Assembly (NCBI GenBank): GCA_020860545.1 | Contig: JAJBUC010000152.1 | Span: 1 to 43,796 of the forward strand | DNA length: 43,796 bases | Direction of reading: 5' to 3' | DNA from: Oscillospiraceae bacterium | Lineage (GTDB): Bacteria; Bacillota; Clostridia; Oscillospirales; Oscillospiraceae | Shown here: positions 42,433-43,796 of the stretch, one piece after another | How positions within the stretch are numbered: position 1 is the stretch's first letter | Layout of the letters: each line of letters opens with the position of its first letter | Translations under genes and position numbers: made by a program | The notes under the pieces: generated by a model | Told to the model about the DNA's origin: nothing | Database searches by the model: none | The model's input: the letters and a program-made list of their open reading frames with translations, nothing else

Positions 42433-42999
42433 CTATCCGTCGACCCCTTCCCATGGAGAAAATTCGCTGTACTGCATCCCCAGCTGCATCAGAATTTTCC
42501 CAATCACATGGTTGATTTGGTCGGTGGTGCGTTCGAGCTTATTGTAGAAGGTCAGCACAGGCGGGATAATGGTGCATCCCAGATCTGCCGCATCCAGCAA
42601 ATTACGCAAATGCACCTTGCTCAGCGGCATTTCGCGCGGCACAAGAATGACCCGTCTGTTTTCCTTCAGGCAGACATCCACCGCGCGCACCAGAAGATTC
42701 GCGCTGTATCCGGCAACAATCCCGGAGAGGGTTTTCATACTGCACGGAATGACAATCATCCCGTCTGTGTGAAAGGACCCGCTGGAGATGCTTGCGGCCA
42801 GATTCGCATCACTATGGCAGAAGTCGGCAAGCTCCAGTAGTTTTTCAAAGGGCAGATCTGTCTCCAAATCCCAGGTTTTCCGCGCACCGTCGGTAACTAC
42901 CAAATGGATTTCACAGTCCTCGCGCTGGCGCAACGCCCGCATCAGCGCGTACCCCATCACGACGCCGCTTGCGCCGGAAATCCCTACAATGATTCGCAT
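42433..42999 (-). CDS. ubiX: UbiX flavin prenyltransferase
   Basis: Links the dimethylallyl group of dimethylallyl phosphate to FMN, making the prenylated FMN cofactor of UbiD enzymes. Motifs: IVGISGASGVVMGY (phosphate-binding), VIPCSMKTLSGIVAGYSANL, VLVPREMPLSKVHLRNL and PPVLTFYNKLERTTDQINH. Length 188 is typical of UbiX/Pad1/LpdB. GGAGGG precedes the ATG. It lies 24 bases downstream of the transporter gene and two bases before idi. Confidence 0.96.
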   Translation of the reverse strand: MRIIVGISGASGVVMGYALMRALRQREDCEIHLVVTDGARKTWDLETDLPFEKLLELADFCHSDANLAASISSGSFHTDGMIVIPCSMKTLSGIVAGYSANLLVRAVDVCLKENRRVILVPREMPLSKVHLRNLLDAADLGCTIIPPVLTFYNKLERTTDQINHVIGKILMQLGMQYSEFSPWEGVDG

Positions 43000-43023
43000 T
43001 CCAGACCTGCCCTCCTTTTTCTT

Positions 43024-43796
43024 TTAGTATAACCCAATGACCTTGAACCAACCGACTTCCACAAGACAGACAACCACAAAGACGGCAATTGTCAAAGGTA
43101 AGCCCATTCGCAGCGTTTCCCTTGTACTGTCCCCGCCATTGTCTTCTCCTGATCCGACCAGAATCGGCAGATTGTGGTGCGGGAAGAGGTAGTGGGCATA
43201 AATGGCTGTGTACGTCATAAAGGCCGGTATAAGCGGACTGATATTCATCTCTGTCGCGTAGGTAACCATAAGCGGACAGACAAGGCCCATAACCGCGATA
43301 CAGCTGCCCAGAACCATATGGCAGACCACCGCAACCACAAAGATAACCAGCGCAAGAACAAAAATACTCTGCGGCGTGGAAATCATCTTCTGAATCACGT
43401 CATTGAACAGCCAATCCGTCATGCCGCTTTCCGCGCCGACTTTGCTGATAGCGAGGGCAGCGGTCAGGAAGACCAGCGTGGGAACAGGCACCTCACTCCA
43501 AGCCTTTGGAGTAATAACCTCTCCAACAATCGGCAGACTCATGCACACCGCGACAAGCAGGGTAATCCAGCCGGGGTCTATGCCATGCAGGCTGTACGTC
43601 ATCCAAAGGACAATGGCAATCACCAGCCAGACGATGACGCGGATTTCCTTCTGCGTCATCTTGCCGAGGCTCTTGGATTTGAGCACAACCTCTTCCTTGT
43701 TGATCACGATTTTATTCTTCGGGCGGAAGAGCAGGAAGATCAGGCCCATCGTCAGCAGTGTCATCGCAATAGCGGGAATGCCCATGATCCCAAGCC
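43024..43796 (-). CDS. SLC13/DASS family anion transporter, C-terminal part (gene cut by window edge)
   Basis: The reading frame is open to the right edge, so only the last 257 codons are seen; the ATG at 43785 is not necessarily the start. The visible part has six or so hydrophobic segments (IRVIVWLVIAIVLWMTYSLHG, SIFVLALVIFVVAVVCHMVLG, LTIAVFVVVCLVEVGWFKVIG) and the family-typical VPTLVFLTAALAISKVGAESG, LGSCIAVMGLVCPLMVTYA and YAHYLFPHHNLPILVG. SLC13/DASS proteins carry dicarboxylates or related anions with sodium. Upstream of ubiX-idi-ubiD-lpdD, it probably carries the aromatic acid or a coupled anion. Substrate not readable. Confidence 0.88.
   Translation of the reverse strand, partial: LGIMGIPAIAMTLLTMGLIFLLFRPKNKIVINKEEVVLKSKSLGKMTQKEIRVIVWLVIAIVLWMTYSLHGIDPGWITLLVAVCMSLPIVGEVITPKAWSEVPVPTLVFLTAALAISKVGAESGMTDWLFNDVIQKMISTPQSIFVLALVIFVVAVVCHMVLGSCIAVMGLVCPLMVTYATEMNISPLIPAFMTYTAIYAHYLFPHHNLPILVGSGEDNGGDSTRETLRMGLPLTIAVFVVVCLVEVGWFKVIGLY

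Overview
The window looks like a chromosomal segment of a spore-lineage, anaerobic Firmicute, most likely class Clostridia and near the Oscillospiraceae/Ruminococcaceae. The basis is the family content: a SCIFF ranthipeptide with its radical-SAM maturase beside yajC, SpoIIM and SpoIID homologues, a DUF1385 membrane protein, a T-box leader, a lysine riboswitch, and AGGAGG-type ribosome sites. Coding DNA is fairly GC-rich, with many long antisense shadow ORFs. I see no rRNA, tRNA, CRISPR array, insertion sequence or prophage. Species cannot be assigned from the sequence alone.

Layout. (1) 152-6459, plus strand: a divergent second-type topoisomerase II pair (parE/parC-like), a YitT membrane protein and a lipoprotein, ending in a palindrome-rich intergenic repeat and a strong terminator. 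(2) 6669-8226, minus: spoIIM-xerD. (3) 8556-13325, minus: queA, tgt, yajC, TIGR04086, scfA (SCIFF, a 47-aa GTG-start gene absent from the ORF track) and scfB, with promoters before yajC and scfA and a hairpin between scfA and scfB. (4) 13401-15095, minus: a secreted SpoIID/LytB-domain protein. (5) 15129-18316, plus: promoter, lysine riboswitch, terminator, asd-dapA-dapB (lysine/diaminopimelate synthesis). (6) 18380-18632: an intergenic gap with three same-orientation DnaA-box 9-mers. (7) 18633-26991, minus: promoter and T-box (probably cysteine), then cysE-cysS-abcF-polA-rimI-tsaD, tightly packed and partly translationally coupled. (8) 27001-32658, minus: promoter, DUF1385, prmC, recA, recX, rimO, pgsA. 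(9) 32665-36189, minus: lipoprotein with FG-GAP-like repeats, then an OmpR-type response regulator and a sensor kinase. (10) 36308-39831, plus: a zinc-ribbon mini-protein, a secreted stalk/beta-helix protein, a geranylgeranyl-reductase-like flavoprotein and an SDR. (11) 39977-43796, minus: a hydroxyaryl-acid decarboxylase cassette in the order transporter (SLC13/DASS, cut by the window edge), ubiX, idi, ubiD (LpdC-like), lpdD.

Most of the window is housekeeping. The most interesting unit is the cassette at the right end. UbiX makes the prenylated-FMN cofactor from a dimethylallyl donor, UbiD/LpdC uses it for reversible decarboxylation, LpdD is the accessory subunit, and the transporter probably carries the acid. 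A type I isopentenyl-diphosphate isomerase sits between ubiX and ubiD with only 2 and 23 bases on either side, which suggests dedicated supply of the dimethylallyl precursor. Secondary points are the T-box that may place polA and tsaD under amino-acid control, the DnaA-box cluster away from any visible dnaA, and a 16-base sequence shared by two hairpin-rich intergenic regions 33 kb apart.
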